From DASZYF01 sp035545535 (GTDB lineage: Bacteria > Actinomycetota > Actinomycetes > Mycobacteriales > CAJCIY01), in NCBI GenBank assembly GCA_035545535.1, contig DASZYF010000073.1, positions 1-17,427 of the forward strand: 17,427 nucleotides of DNA, in the 5' to 3' direction. Below the pieces are notes generated by a model that saw only the letters and a list, made by a program, of their open reading frames with translations, had not been told where the DNA came from and did not search any database. The position numbers and the translations under genes were made by a program. Of the stretch, positions 7,649 through 14,258 are shown one piece after another (the stretch's first letter is position 1; every line of letters begins with the position of its first letter).

Positions 7649-7650
7649 CC

Positions 7651-8529
7651 ATGCAGCTCGAAGGCGCCGTCGGCGTCGTCACCGGCGGGGGCAACGGCCT
7701 CGGCCGCGCGCTGTGCGAGCGGTTCGCCCGCGAGGGCATGCAGGTGGTGCTGGCCGACCTGATGCCCGACCGCGTCGAGCAGGCCGAGAAGGAGCTGCGC
7801 TCCGAAGGTCTCGAGGTCACCGGGGTCGTCACCGACGTGAGCGACCGCGCCTCGGTCGAGTCGTTGCGCGACGCCGCGCTCGCCGCCTACGGCAAGGTCA
7901 ACGTCCTCTGCAACAACGCGGGCATCGGGGCGGGTGCCGAGGGCAAGCTCTGGGAGCACGAGGACAACGACTGGCGCTGGGCGATCGCCGTCAACCTCTG
8001 GGGCGTCATCCACGGCGTCGACGTGTTCGTCCCGCAGATGCTCGCGCAGGGCGACGACTGCCACATCGTCAACACGTCATCGGGCAACGGCGCCATCAGC
8101 CCGCTGCCCAGCACCCCGCAGTACGCCGTCACCAAGGCCGGTGTCCTCACGCTCACGGAGTGCCTGTACGGGCAGCTCGCCGACGTCACCGACAAGGTGC
8201 ACTGCTCGGTGCTGCTGCCCGGACCACACATGCTGCGCACCGGACTGTTCGAGTCGTGGCGCACGCGGCCGGACGCGTTCGCGAAGGAGCGCCCGCGGCA
8301 GACGCCCTACGTCACCTACGAGGCGATGGAGGCGCAGATGCAGGCCGCCGGCATCGCAGTCGACTACACGCCGGTCGAGGACGTCGCGGGCGACGTCGTC
8401 GCGGCGCTGCGCAGCGGCGCGTTCTGGATCCACCCCGACAGCGCGCGCAGCGATGCGCAGCTGCAGGCGCGCACCGCGTCGATCCTCGGCCGCACCAACC
8501 CCGACTACCTCCGCCCCGTCCCCGGCTGA
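7651..8529 (+). CDS. Short-chain dehydrogenase/reductase
   Basis: An SDR of 292 residues, about 40 longer than the classical form because of an extended region after the active site (residues about 185-275). TGGGNGLG binds the nucleotide (residues 11-18), LADL gives the beta-2 acidic residue, NNAG is present, and the active site is Ser143/Ser144 with Tyr158 and Lys162 (YAVTK). The long C-terminal part, which includes a stretch of RPRQTPYVTYEAMEAQMQAA, would shape a large substrate pocket. The ATG at 7651 is 2 bases after the preceding stop. A GTG at 7645 that overlaps that stop is an equal alternative and adds two residues. It lies between two amidohydrolase genes in one transcript, so it probably acts on the same intermediate series. 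It is not closely related to the tandem SDR pair upstream. Confidence 0.9.
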   Translation: MQLEGAVGVVTGGGNGLGRALCERFAREGMQVVLADLMPDRVEQAEKELRSEGLEVTGVVTDVSDRASVESLRDAALAAYGKVNVLCNNAGIGAGAEGKLWEHEDNDWRWAIAVNLWGVIHGVDVFVPQMLAQGDDCHIVNTSSGNGAISPLPSTPQYAVTKAGVLTLTECLYGQLADVTDKVHCSVLLPGPHMLRTGLFESWRTRPDAFAKERPRQTPYVTYEAMEAQMQAAGIAVDYTPVEDVAGDVVAALRSGAFWIHPDSARSDAQLQARTASILGRTNPDYLRPVPG

Positions 8530-8541
8530 CAGGAGCCCGCG

Positions 8542-9852
8542 ATGACCGACATCAACAGCGCCTACCTCGTCATCACCTCGGACGCCCACGCCGGGCTGCC
8601 GACGGCGGAGTACCGCACCTACCTCGAAGCGAAGTACCACCCCCAGTTCGACCAGTTCCTCTCCGAGCGCGAGGCGCAGCTCGAGGAGCTCACGAACCTC
8701 GGTGTGCGCAACAGCGCGTTCGCCGACAGCTGGTACGCCGAGCACGGCGAGGCCCTGAAGGCCGGCTGGGACGCGATGCGACGCGACCAGGAGATGGACA
8801 CCGAAGGCATCGCGGCGGAGATCGTGTTCCCGGACGCCGACGCGGTCGAGAGCCGCACGTGCGCACCGTTCGGCGTGGGCCTCGGGCTGTCCGGCGACCT
8901 CGACCCGGTGCTCGGCCTTGCCGGGGCGCGCGCGCACAACCGCTGGCTCGCCGACCTCTGCGCGCACAGCCCCGAGCGGCGCTGCGGCGTCGCCCTCGTC
9001 CCGCTGCACTCCGATCGCGACGAGGTCATCGCGGAGATCCGGCGCAGCAAGGAGTCCGGGCTCAACGCGGTCATGATCCCCGCGATGTGGGCCCAGCTGT
9101 CCGAGGGTGGGAAGCCGTACCACGACCGGTACTACGACCCCATCTGGGCGGTGCTCGAAGAGCTGTCGATGCCGATCCTCACGCACAGCGGCGTGACACC
9201 GCGCCAGGAGTTCGGCGATCACCTCGGCATCTACGTCACCGAGGTCACGTGGTGGCCCGCCCGACCGATGTGGTTCCTGCTGTGGTCCGGTGTCTTCGAG
9301 CGCTTCCCGGGGCTGCGCTTCGGCGTCGCCGAGTCCGGCGCGTGGTGGCTGCCCGGTCTGCTCTGGTTCTGGGACCGGCTCTACCTCGGGCAGAAGGGCG
9401 CGGAGAAGCTGGGCGCCAAGCCGTTCGGCGACGCGGTCACGATGCCGCCGAGCGACTACTTCGACCGCAACTGCTTCATCGCGGCGTCGAACACGAAGCG
9501 CCGCGAGATCGGCATGCGCTACGAGATCGGCGTGGACAACCTCCTGTGGGGGAGCGACTTCCCCCACCCGGAGGGCACCTGGCCGAAGAGCCGCGACTGG
9601 ATGCAGAAGACGTTCCACGACGTGCCCATCGACGAGACCCGCCGCATGGTGGGGCTCGCCGCCGCCGAGGTGTTCGGCTTCGACGTCGAGGCGCTGCGTC
9701 CGCTCGCCGACAAGATCGGTCCGACCCCGCAGGACCTCGGACAGCTCGACGGCTCGCCCGACGGCTCTGACCTCGTCGAGCGGTGGGCCCGCACCAAGGC
9801 GGTGGGCCGGCACTGGCTGACCGACCACGACTTCGCATTCATCGACCTCTGA
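8542..9852 (+). CDS. Amidohydrolase-2 family enzyme (third paralogue)
   Basis: A 436-residue amidohydrolase-2 family protein. The metal-binding start is D14-x-H16 in TSDAHAG, followed by YRTYLEAKYHPQFDQF, the counterpart of a segment in the enzyme at 6419. A barrel His is in ILTHSGVT, then ESGAWWLPGLLWFWDRLY, and the late catalytic Asp339 is in WGSDFPHPEG. An insert at about residues 45-75 and a C-terminal extension of about 40 residues after the conserved core make it the longest of the three. AGGAG (8531-8535) lies 6 bases before the ATG. It follows the SDR by 12 bases and precedes an acetoacetate-decarboxylase-family gene. With its neighbour at 6419 it may form a hetero-oligomer or catalyse a successive step; this is inference from co-occurrence. 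Confidence 0.88.
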   Translation: MTDINSAYLVITSDAHAGLPTAEYRTYLEAKYHPQFDQFLSEREAQLEELTNLGVRNSAFADSWYAEHGEALKAGWDAMRRDQEMDTEGIAAEIVFPDADAVESRTCAPFGVGLGLSGDLDPVLGLAGARAHNRWLADLCAHSPERRCGVALVPLHSDRDEVIAEIRRSKESGLNAVMIPAMWAQLSEGGKPYHDRYYDPIWAVLEELSMPILTHSGVTPRQEFGDHLGIYVTEVTWWPARPMWFLLWSGVFERFPGLRFGVAESGAWWLPGLLWFWDRLYLGQKGAEKLGAKPFGDAVTMPPSDYFDRNCFIAASNTKRREIGMRYEIGVDNLLWGSDFPHPEGTWPKSRDWMQKTFHDVPIDETRRMVGLAAAEVFGFDVEALRPLADKIGPTPQDLGQLDGSPDGSDLVERWARTKAVGRHWLTDHDFAFIDL

Positions 9853-9863
9853 CACATGAGGTC
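9844..9863. repeat. Inverted repeat at the amidohydrolase/decarboxylase junction
   Basis: GACCTC (9844-9849) and GAGGTC (9858-9863) form perfect 6-base arms around 8 bases and straddle the stop codon at 9850-9852. There is no T-run after it, so it is not a standard terminator. It could be an RNA hairpin modulating expression of the next gene, or chance. Confidence 0.35.
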
Positions 9864-9884
9864 TCACGAGCTGGGAGAGAGCAG

Positions 9885-10652
9885 ATGACCGTCCGCTACG
9901 GCGCCAAGACCGTGCAGCGCAACCGCGAGATCGAAGCGACGGCGACCCCGATCTGGGTCAACGCGGTGCAGGCCGTGTGGGAGACCGACCCCGAGGTGGT
10001 CGCGGCCATCCTGCCGCCGCCGCTCACGCCGGCAGCCAAGCCGCTCGTGCGCCTCACGCTGTCCATCGTCGACCTGCCCGGGCTGCCGGTGTTCGGTGCC
10101 GGCTGGCTGGGCGTAGCGGCGATGCACGGCGACGTGCCGGGGGAGTACCCGGTGTTCATGCCGATGACCAGCGAGCAGGCGACCATCGGCGGACGTGAGA
10201 CCTACGGCGAGCCGAAGAAGATCGCCGAGGTGTGGGCCAAGCGCGACGGCGACACCATCGACGCCGGCATAAGCCGCCTCGGCTTCTCCCTCGTCGAGAT
10301 CAGCGGCCGCGTCACCGAGCAGCGCGCGCCCTACCAGCTCGACAAGCGCGACTTCTGGTTCAAGGCACTGCCGTCCGCGGAGACCCCCGGCGAGCTCGAG
10401 GGCGACCCGATCCTCGTCTACGGCGAGAAGCACGAGGAGGCCCGCGTCCACGAGGGCATCGACGGGACGGTCGTGCTGAAGGACTCGCCCATCGACCCGG
10501 TCGCCGATCTCGTGGTGCGCAACCTCGTCGACCTCTCCTGGACCGAGCGCGCGTCCTCCCAGGTCGGCAAGGTCATCGGCCCCATCCCCGCGGCCGGCTT
10601 CGCGCCGTACCTGCACCAGCGCTACGACGACCTCACCGTCCTCGGCAAGTAG
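9885..10652 (+). CDS. Acetoacetate decarboxylase family protein
   Basis: A 255-residue protein of the acetoacetate decarboxylase (ADC) superfamily. The segment GRETYGEPKK (residues 103-112) matches the region of the active-site double lysine in ADC. Lys111 or Lys112 would form the Schiff base with a beta-keto acid. The preceding EYPVFMPMTSEQAT stretch matches the acidic strand of the ADC pocket. The family also contains enzymes that are not decarboxylases, such as aldolase-dehydratases and a cyclase group, so the exact reaction is open. The start is the ATG at 9885, with GGGAGAG (9873-9879) 5 bases upstream; the reading frame continues further 5' only as overlap with the amidohydrolase. As last gene of the second operon it could decarboxylate a beta-keto acid made by the SDR and amidohydrolases. 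Confidence 0.85.
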   Translation: MTVRYGAKTVQRNREIEATATPIWVNAVQAVWETDPEVVAAILPPPLTPAAKPLVRLTLSIVDLPGLPVFGAGWLGVAAMHGDVPGEYPVFMPMTSEQATIGGRETYGEPKKIAEVWAKRDGDTIDAGISRLGFSLVEISGRVTEQRAPYQLDKRDFWFKALPSAETPGELEGDPILVYGEKHEEARVHEGIDGTVVLKDSPIDPVADLVVRNLVDLSWTERASSQVGKVIGPIPAAGFAPYLHQRYDDLTVLGK

Positions 10653-10662
10653 CGTTCGGCGG

Positions 10663-11421
10663 GTGCCGGATCCCGCCGATGTGACCCTCGCCGCCCAGCT
10701 CGCCGAGGACGCCGGGCACCTGCTGCTCGCGCTGCGCACGGAGGGCTTCGCCGCCGGGTGGGACGACCTGCGCAAGCGCGGCGATGCGCAGAGCAACGCG
10801 TTCCTGCTCGAGCGCCTCGCCGCCGCGCGGCCGGACGACGCGGTGCTCTCCGAGGAGGCCGTCGACGACAAGGCGCGCCTGACCGCTGACCGGGTGTGGA
10901 TCGTCGACCCGCTCGACGGCACCCGCGAGTTCGGCATGGAGGGTCGGGACGACTGGGCCGTGCACGTCGCGCTGTGGGAGCGCCCGAACGGACTGACGGC
11001 GGCAGCGGTCGCGCAGCCGTCGCTCGGCACGGTCTACCGCAGCGACACCGCGACCCTCGGGCCGGCGCCCGACGGGCGCCTGCGCATCCTCGTGAGCGAC
11101 AGCCGCCCGCCCGCGTGGGCCGCGCCCGTCGCGGAGCAGCTCGGCGCCGACCTCGTGTCGATGGGTTCCGCCGGCGCGAAGGCCATGGCCGTGCTGCGCG
11201 GCGACGCGCACGCCTACGTGCACGACGGCGGGCAGTGGGAGTGGGACTCGGCCGCACCCGTCGGCGTGCTCAACGGCGCCGGCGTGCACACGTCCCGGGC
11301 GGACGGCAGCCCGCTCACCTACAACGAGGACCACCCGTACCTGCCCGACCTCGTGCTCTGCCGGCCGGAGCTGGCCGACGCACTGCTGCAGGCGATCAGG
11401 CGCGCGCGCTCGGAGAGCTAG
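10663..11421 (+). CDS. cysQ: CysQ-like 3'(2'),5'-bisphosphate nucleotidase (inositol monophosphatase fold)
   Basis: A 252-residue member of the Li+-sensitive, Mg2+-dependent phosphatase superfamily. Metal ligands are visible at Glu64/Glu65 (SEEAVDD), Asp82 and Asp85 in the D-P-L-D-G-T motif, and Asp195 in WEWDSAAP. The WDxAAP-GVLNGAGV-x-GSPLTYN ending resembles actinobacterial CysQ proteins, which dephosphorylate 3'-phosphoadenosine 5'-phosphate, some also inositol or fructose bisphosphates. It would remove PAP made by the sulfotransferase encoded at 14259-15137. GTG is the only suitable in-frame start, 10 bases after the decarboxylase stop. There is only a poor ribosome-binding site (GGCGG), so coupling to the operon is likely. 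Its 3' end overlaps the convergent sulfatase gene by 26 bases. The gene symbol is by resemblance; substrate choice within the family is not certain. Confidence 0.85.
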   Translation: MPDPADVTLAAQLAEDAGHLLLALRTEGFAAGWDDLRKRGDAQSNAFLLERLAAARPDDAVLSEEAVDDKARLTADRVWIVDPLDGTREFGMEGRDDWAVHVALWERPNGLTAAAVAQPSLGTVYRSDTATLGPAPDGRLRILVSDSRPPAWAAPVAEQLGADLVSMGSAGAKAMAVLRGDAHAYVHDGGQWEWDSAAPVGVLNGAGVHTSRADGSPLTYNEDHPYLPDLVLCRPELADALLQAIRRARSES

Positions 11422-13039
11422 GCGCGCCCTGCGGATGCCGGTGCCGTCCCGGGCTCGGTGCCGCCGACGGTGAGCGCGGCGCCGGGGCGAGCGACGGACG
11501 GGCGCCGACGATCAGCGCGGAGCTGTCGCAGTCGGGCTGGTTGGTGCACGCCTCCAGGCGCGTGAGCTCGACGTGCAGCTGGCGCTGCAGCGCCGGGCGG
11601 AGCCGGCTCCAGATGTTGTCGATCTCGTAGGGGTCCGAGTCGGTGTCGTAGTACTCGCGCTCGCCGTCGAGGTACTCGACGTACAAGCCGTCGTCCGTGC
11701 GCATCGCTTCGTAGGACGGCGGGTTCGAGGAGTTCGGGTCCGACTCGATCACATGGTCGGGGTCCGTCGGCGGCAGCGGGTCCAGGTCCGGGCCGTGGTG
11801 CTCGACGAGCACCGAGCGGGGCCAGCCCGCGATCTCCGCGCCGGCAGTGGGCGCGAGCAGCGGCGTCAGCGTCCGCCCGTCGATCGCCTGCTGGGGCCGA
11901 GTTCCTGCCCAGTCGTCGAACGTCGGTCGCAGGTCGATGTTCTCGGCCAGCCGGTCGACGGTCGTGCCCGCGCGGATGTGCGGACCGACGATCACGAGCG
12001 GCACGTTGATGTCGGTGTCGAAGGCCGTGAGCTTCCCGCCGGAGAGTCGGTGCTCGCCGATGTGGTAGCCGTTGTCGGAGCTGAACACGAAGTAGGTGTT
12101 GTCCCACTCGCCGTTGCTCTTCAACGTGTCGACCAGCGATCCGATCATGTCGTCGACGCCGTGCACGTCCTGCGCACGCTGCCGGAACGTGCCGGCCATG
12201 GAGCGCAGGCGCCCACGGTCGAGCACCGGCATGCCGCGGAGCCAGCTCGGCGGATCGGTCGTCGCCGCGTTGAAGGCCGCGGTCTTGGGCAGCCGCGTGT
12301 GCGGGAAGAGGTGCCGGTCGCGCGGTGCGGGGACGAACGGTGCGTGCGGCGCGAACGTGGCGACCTCGAGCAAGAACGGCTTGCTGCGGACCGAGGACTT
12401 GCTCACCCAGCTGTTCGCGAGCCGGCCCAGCACGTCGGTCATGTAGTTGTCGCGGCCACCGTCGTTCGGCCCGGCGTACGCGTGGACCTTGCCGTCCTGG
12501 TTAAGCCGGTAGTTGAACTCGAGGTAGCCCGAGTTGCCGGCCACGTCCCACTCGTCCCACCCGTGCGCGGGCGGGTCGAGGTCGGCGTCGTAGAGGTTGA
12601 GGTACTTGCCCATCATCGCCGTGCGGTAGCCCACCGCGTGCAGGTCGGTGGCGAACGTGGAGTCCTCCTCCCGGCGCTTCTGGAACTCCCGGTAGCCACC
12701 GTCGTCACCGGAGTTCGTGAAGATGCCGGTGTCGTGCGGGTAGCGGCCGGTGAAGATCGACGACCGGGACGGGCAGCACAGCGAATCGGTGACGTAGTAG
12801 TGCGAGAAGTGCGCGCCGTCGTGCATGAGCGCCCACGTGTGCGGCATGTACTCCGGCGTGAACAGGTTGCTCGACATGTCATCGGTGAGGACGAACACGA
12901 TGTTCGGTCGCGCGTCGAGCGCGCGCTCCTCGCGGGCGTGGTCGGCACGGGTGCAGGCCCCGAGCAGCGCGATGCCGGTGGTGAGCGTGGCCAGGACGGC
13001 CACCAGGCGCACAGGGATCCGCGACGCCCAGCCGTGCAC
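11396..13039 (-). CDS. Lipoprotein sulfatase, N-acetylglucosamine-6-sulfatase-like
   Basis: A type I sulfatase of 547 residues. After a basic N-terminus and hydrophobic segment, a lipobox LLGAC places the lipidated Cys at residue 29, so the enzyme should sit on the outer face of the membrane. The Ca2+-binding DD (53-54, VLTDD) begins the catalytic domain. The formylglycine motif CCPSRSSIFTGR has the modifiable Cys at residue 88 with Pro and Arg in place. Later, SDNGYHIGEHRLSGGK provides metal and sulfate ligands. The CCPSR form and the TGRYPHDTGI context resemble glucosamine-6-sulfatases and related extracellular sulfatases. The last 35 residues are rich in Pro, Ser and Ala. The start is the GTG at 13039 behind a good ribosome-binding site; the frame is open to 13189 but that stretch lacks a signal-like sequence. 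A formylglycine-generating enzyme is needed but not seen here. Confidence 0.9.
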   Translation of the reverse strand: MHGWASRIPVRLVAVLATLTTGIALLGACTRADHAREERALDARPNIVFVLTDDMSSNLFTPEYMPHTWALMHDGAHFSHYYVTDSLCCPSRSSIFTGRYPHDTGIFTNSGDDGGYREFQKRREEDSTFATDLHAVGYRTAMMGKYLNLYDADLDPPAHGWDEWDVAGNSGYLEFNYRLNQDGKVHAYAGPNDGGRDNYMTDVLGRLANSWVSKSSVRSKPFLLEVATFAPHAPFVPAPRDRHLFPHTRLPKTAAFNAATTDPPSWLRGMPVLDRGRLRSMAGTFRQRAQDVHGVDDMIGSLVDTLKSNGEWDNTYFVFSSDNGYHIGEHRLSGGKLTAFDTDINVPLVIVGPHIRAGTTVDRLAENIDLRPTFDDWAGTRPQQAIDGRTLTPLLAPTAGAEIAGWPRSVLVEHHGPDLDPLPPTDPDHVIESDPNSSNPPSYEAMRTDDGLYVEYLDGEREYYDTDSDPYEIDNIWSRLRPALQRQLHVELTRLEACTNQPDCDSSALIVGARPSLAPAPRSPSAAPSPGRHRHPQGAPSSPSARA

Positions 13040-13046
13040 GTGCGAA

Positions 13047-13055
13047 CCCCTTCCC
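13047..13055 (-). promoter_or_regulatory. Ribosome-binding site deciding the sulfatase start
   Basis: On the minus strand GGGAAGGGG ends 7 bases before the GTG at 13039. This supports the start that puts the signal peptide and lipobox at the very N-terminus rather than the open frame up to 13189. Confidence 0.65.
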
Positions 13056-13154
13056 TCGCTCGGCGCCGCGTTCGCGCGCGGCGTGTCCAACGTGTGTGAC
13101 GCTCCGGGCGCTCCCGAGGTTGCCGATCCGTGATCGATCTCGTGTCGCGCTCTC

Positions 13155-13179
13155 AGGTCCCCAGGACCTCGGTAGGTCC
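13155..13179. promoter_or_regulatory. Cluster of three AGGTCC half-sites in a divergent promoter region
   Basis: AGGTCC (13155-13160) and GGACCT (13164-13169) form a perfect inverted repeat around 3 bases. A third AGGTCC follows at 13174-13179. They lie in the 167-base space between the divergent sulfatase and membrane protein genes, 28 bases before the latter's start. They could be a regulator site acting on one or both. No clear -10/-35 pair could be fixed on either strand; the rest of the interval is GC-rich and otherwise unremarkable. Confidence 0.4.
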
Positions 13180-13206
13180 ACTGTCGCATGTCGTTGTGAA
13201 AGGACG

Positions 13207-14238
13207 ATGAGCGCCGCTGCTACCGTTCCGCCCGCGGGAGAGGAGCCGGCGGTCGACAGGCAAGGTGAGCGGGGCATCGTGCGCCGCGGCCTCGCGGCGG
13301 TCGAAGACCTCGCCGAGCGCCTCGGGTCGCGTGGCTCCTCCGGCAAGCGCAACCCGTGGCTGCTCTGGGCGGCGCTGGTGCTGTTCATCGCGACGCTCGT
13401 GTGGTCGCTGCGCGACCTCCCGCACCTGCCGGGCGGCGCCGCCGTGTGGTGGGAGCTCGCCGTCATCGGTCTCATCGGCGTGCCGATCCTCGCCGCGTAC
13501 AACGCGGCCGAGTTCATCCTGATGGCGCGCATCGTCGACCAGCGCGTGCGCTGGTGGTCGGCGACGCGGATCAGCCTCTACGGCTCGGCGGCCAACCTCC
13601 TGCCGCTGCCGGGCGCGGCGCTCGTGCGGCTCGAGGCGCTGCGCCGCTCGGATGTGCAGCTGCGCCGCTCGGTGCAGGCGGCGGCGGTGGTCGCGGCGAT
13701 CTGGATCGGCGCGTCGACGATGGTCGCGGGGCTCGCGCAGGTGCCGCAGCGGTGGACGGTCGTCGGCCTCGGCGTGGCCGGGGGCATCGTCCCGCTGACG
13801 CTCGGCGGCGCGGTCCTCGCGCGCGGCCGCCCGCCGGCCGAGACGCGCGGGCACCTCGTGCGGCTCGTCGGTCTCGAAGCCCTCTACGTCCCGACGGCCG
13901 GGGTGCGCCTCTGGTTCGTCGGGAAGGCGCTGCACGAACCGATCTCGCTGCGCGACGCGGTGACCATCGCGGCGGCCGGCACGCTCGCCACCGCGGCCGG
14001 GATCTTCCCGGGCGGCCTCGGGCTGCGCGAGCTGCTGTCCGGTGCGCTCGCCGCGCTCACCGGCGTGCCGGCCGTCACCGGTGTCGCCATCAGCGCGGTC
14101 GACCGGGTGTCATCACTCGCCGGCCTCGCGGTGTGGACCGGTGTCGTCGCGCTGCTCGACCAGCGCATGACGCCCGAAGCTCCGGCCGACGACGGGCCAC
14201 CGGGGCTCGACGATCCGGTGCCCGACCACGCCGTCTGA
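13207..14238 (+). CDS. Integral membrane protein, LPG-synthase TM/UPF0104 (flippase-like) family
   Basis: A 343-residue membrane protein. After a charged cytosolic N-terminus of about 50 residues, roughly seven or eight hydrophobic helices follow, starting with WLLWAALVLFIATLVW. Two family landmarks are visible: YGSAANLLPLPGAALVRLEALRR in the middle and FPGGLGLRE followed by a small-residue-rich helix near the C-terminus. This is the transmembrane domain found in lysylphosphatidylglycerol synthases and in many stand-alone proteins proposed to move lipids or lipid-linked glycans. No soluble aminoacyl-transfer domain is attached, so lysyl transfer is not expected. The ATG at 13207 has AAAGGA just upstream (13199-13204); spacing is short, but the upstream GTG at 13096 would span the AGGTCC repeats. 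Neighbours are an outer-face sulfatase and a sulfotransferase, so a role in cell-envelope glycolipids is possible. Confidence 0.8.
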   Translation: MSAAATVPPAGEEPAVDRQGERGIVRRGLAAVEDLAERLGSRGSSGKRNPWLLWAALVLFIATLVWSLRDLPHLPGGAAVWWELAVIGLIGVPILAAYNAAEFILMARIVDQRVRWWSATRISLYGSAANLLPLPGAALVRLEALRRSDVQLRRSVQAAAVVAAIWIGASTMVAGLAQVPQRWTVVGLGVAGGIVPLTLGGAVLARGRPPAETRGHLVRLVGLEALYVPTAGVRLWFVGKALHEPISLRDAVTIAAAGTLATAAGIFPGGLGLRELLSGALAALTGVPAVTGVAISAVDRVSSLAGLAVWTGVVALLDQRMTPEAPADDGPPGLDDPVPDHAV

Positions 14239-14258
14239 CCGGCGGCTGAGGTCGCTGC

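Noticed and set aside
7713..9770. A 685-codon plus-strand frame running through the SDR and third amidohydrolase genes
   Set aside because: An out-of-frame shadow of two genes with clear motifs; it has an arginine-rich translation and no domain.
3869..9856. CTGACA occurrences at gene junctions (near 3869, 8526 and 9849) resembling the half-site at 45-50
   Set aside because: Each arises from a C-TGA stop codon followed by CA, and none has the partner TGTCAG arm.
11573..13099. A 508-codon plus-strand open frame opposite the sulfatase gene
   Set aside because: It is antisense to a protein with lipobox, formylglycine and metal motifs; its own translation is Val/Arg/Gly/His rich without a domain.
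13040..13189. N-terminal extension of the sulfatase to 13189
   Set aside because: It adds 50 residues without signal-peptide character ahead of a good lipoprotein signal, while the GTG at 13039 has a well-spaced ribosome-binding site.
14239..14258. Possible terminator between the convergent membrane protein and sulfotransferase genes
   Set aside because: The 20-base gap shows no convincing stem or T-run on either strand.
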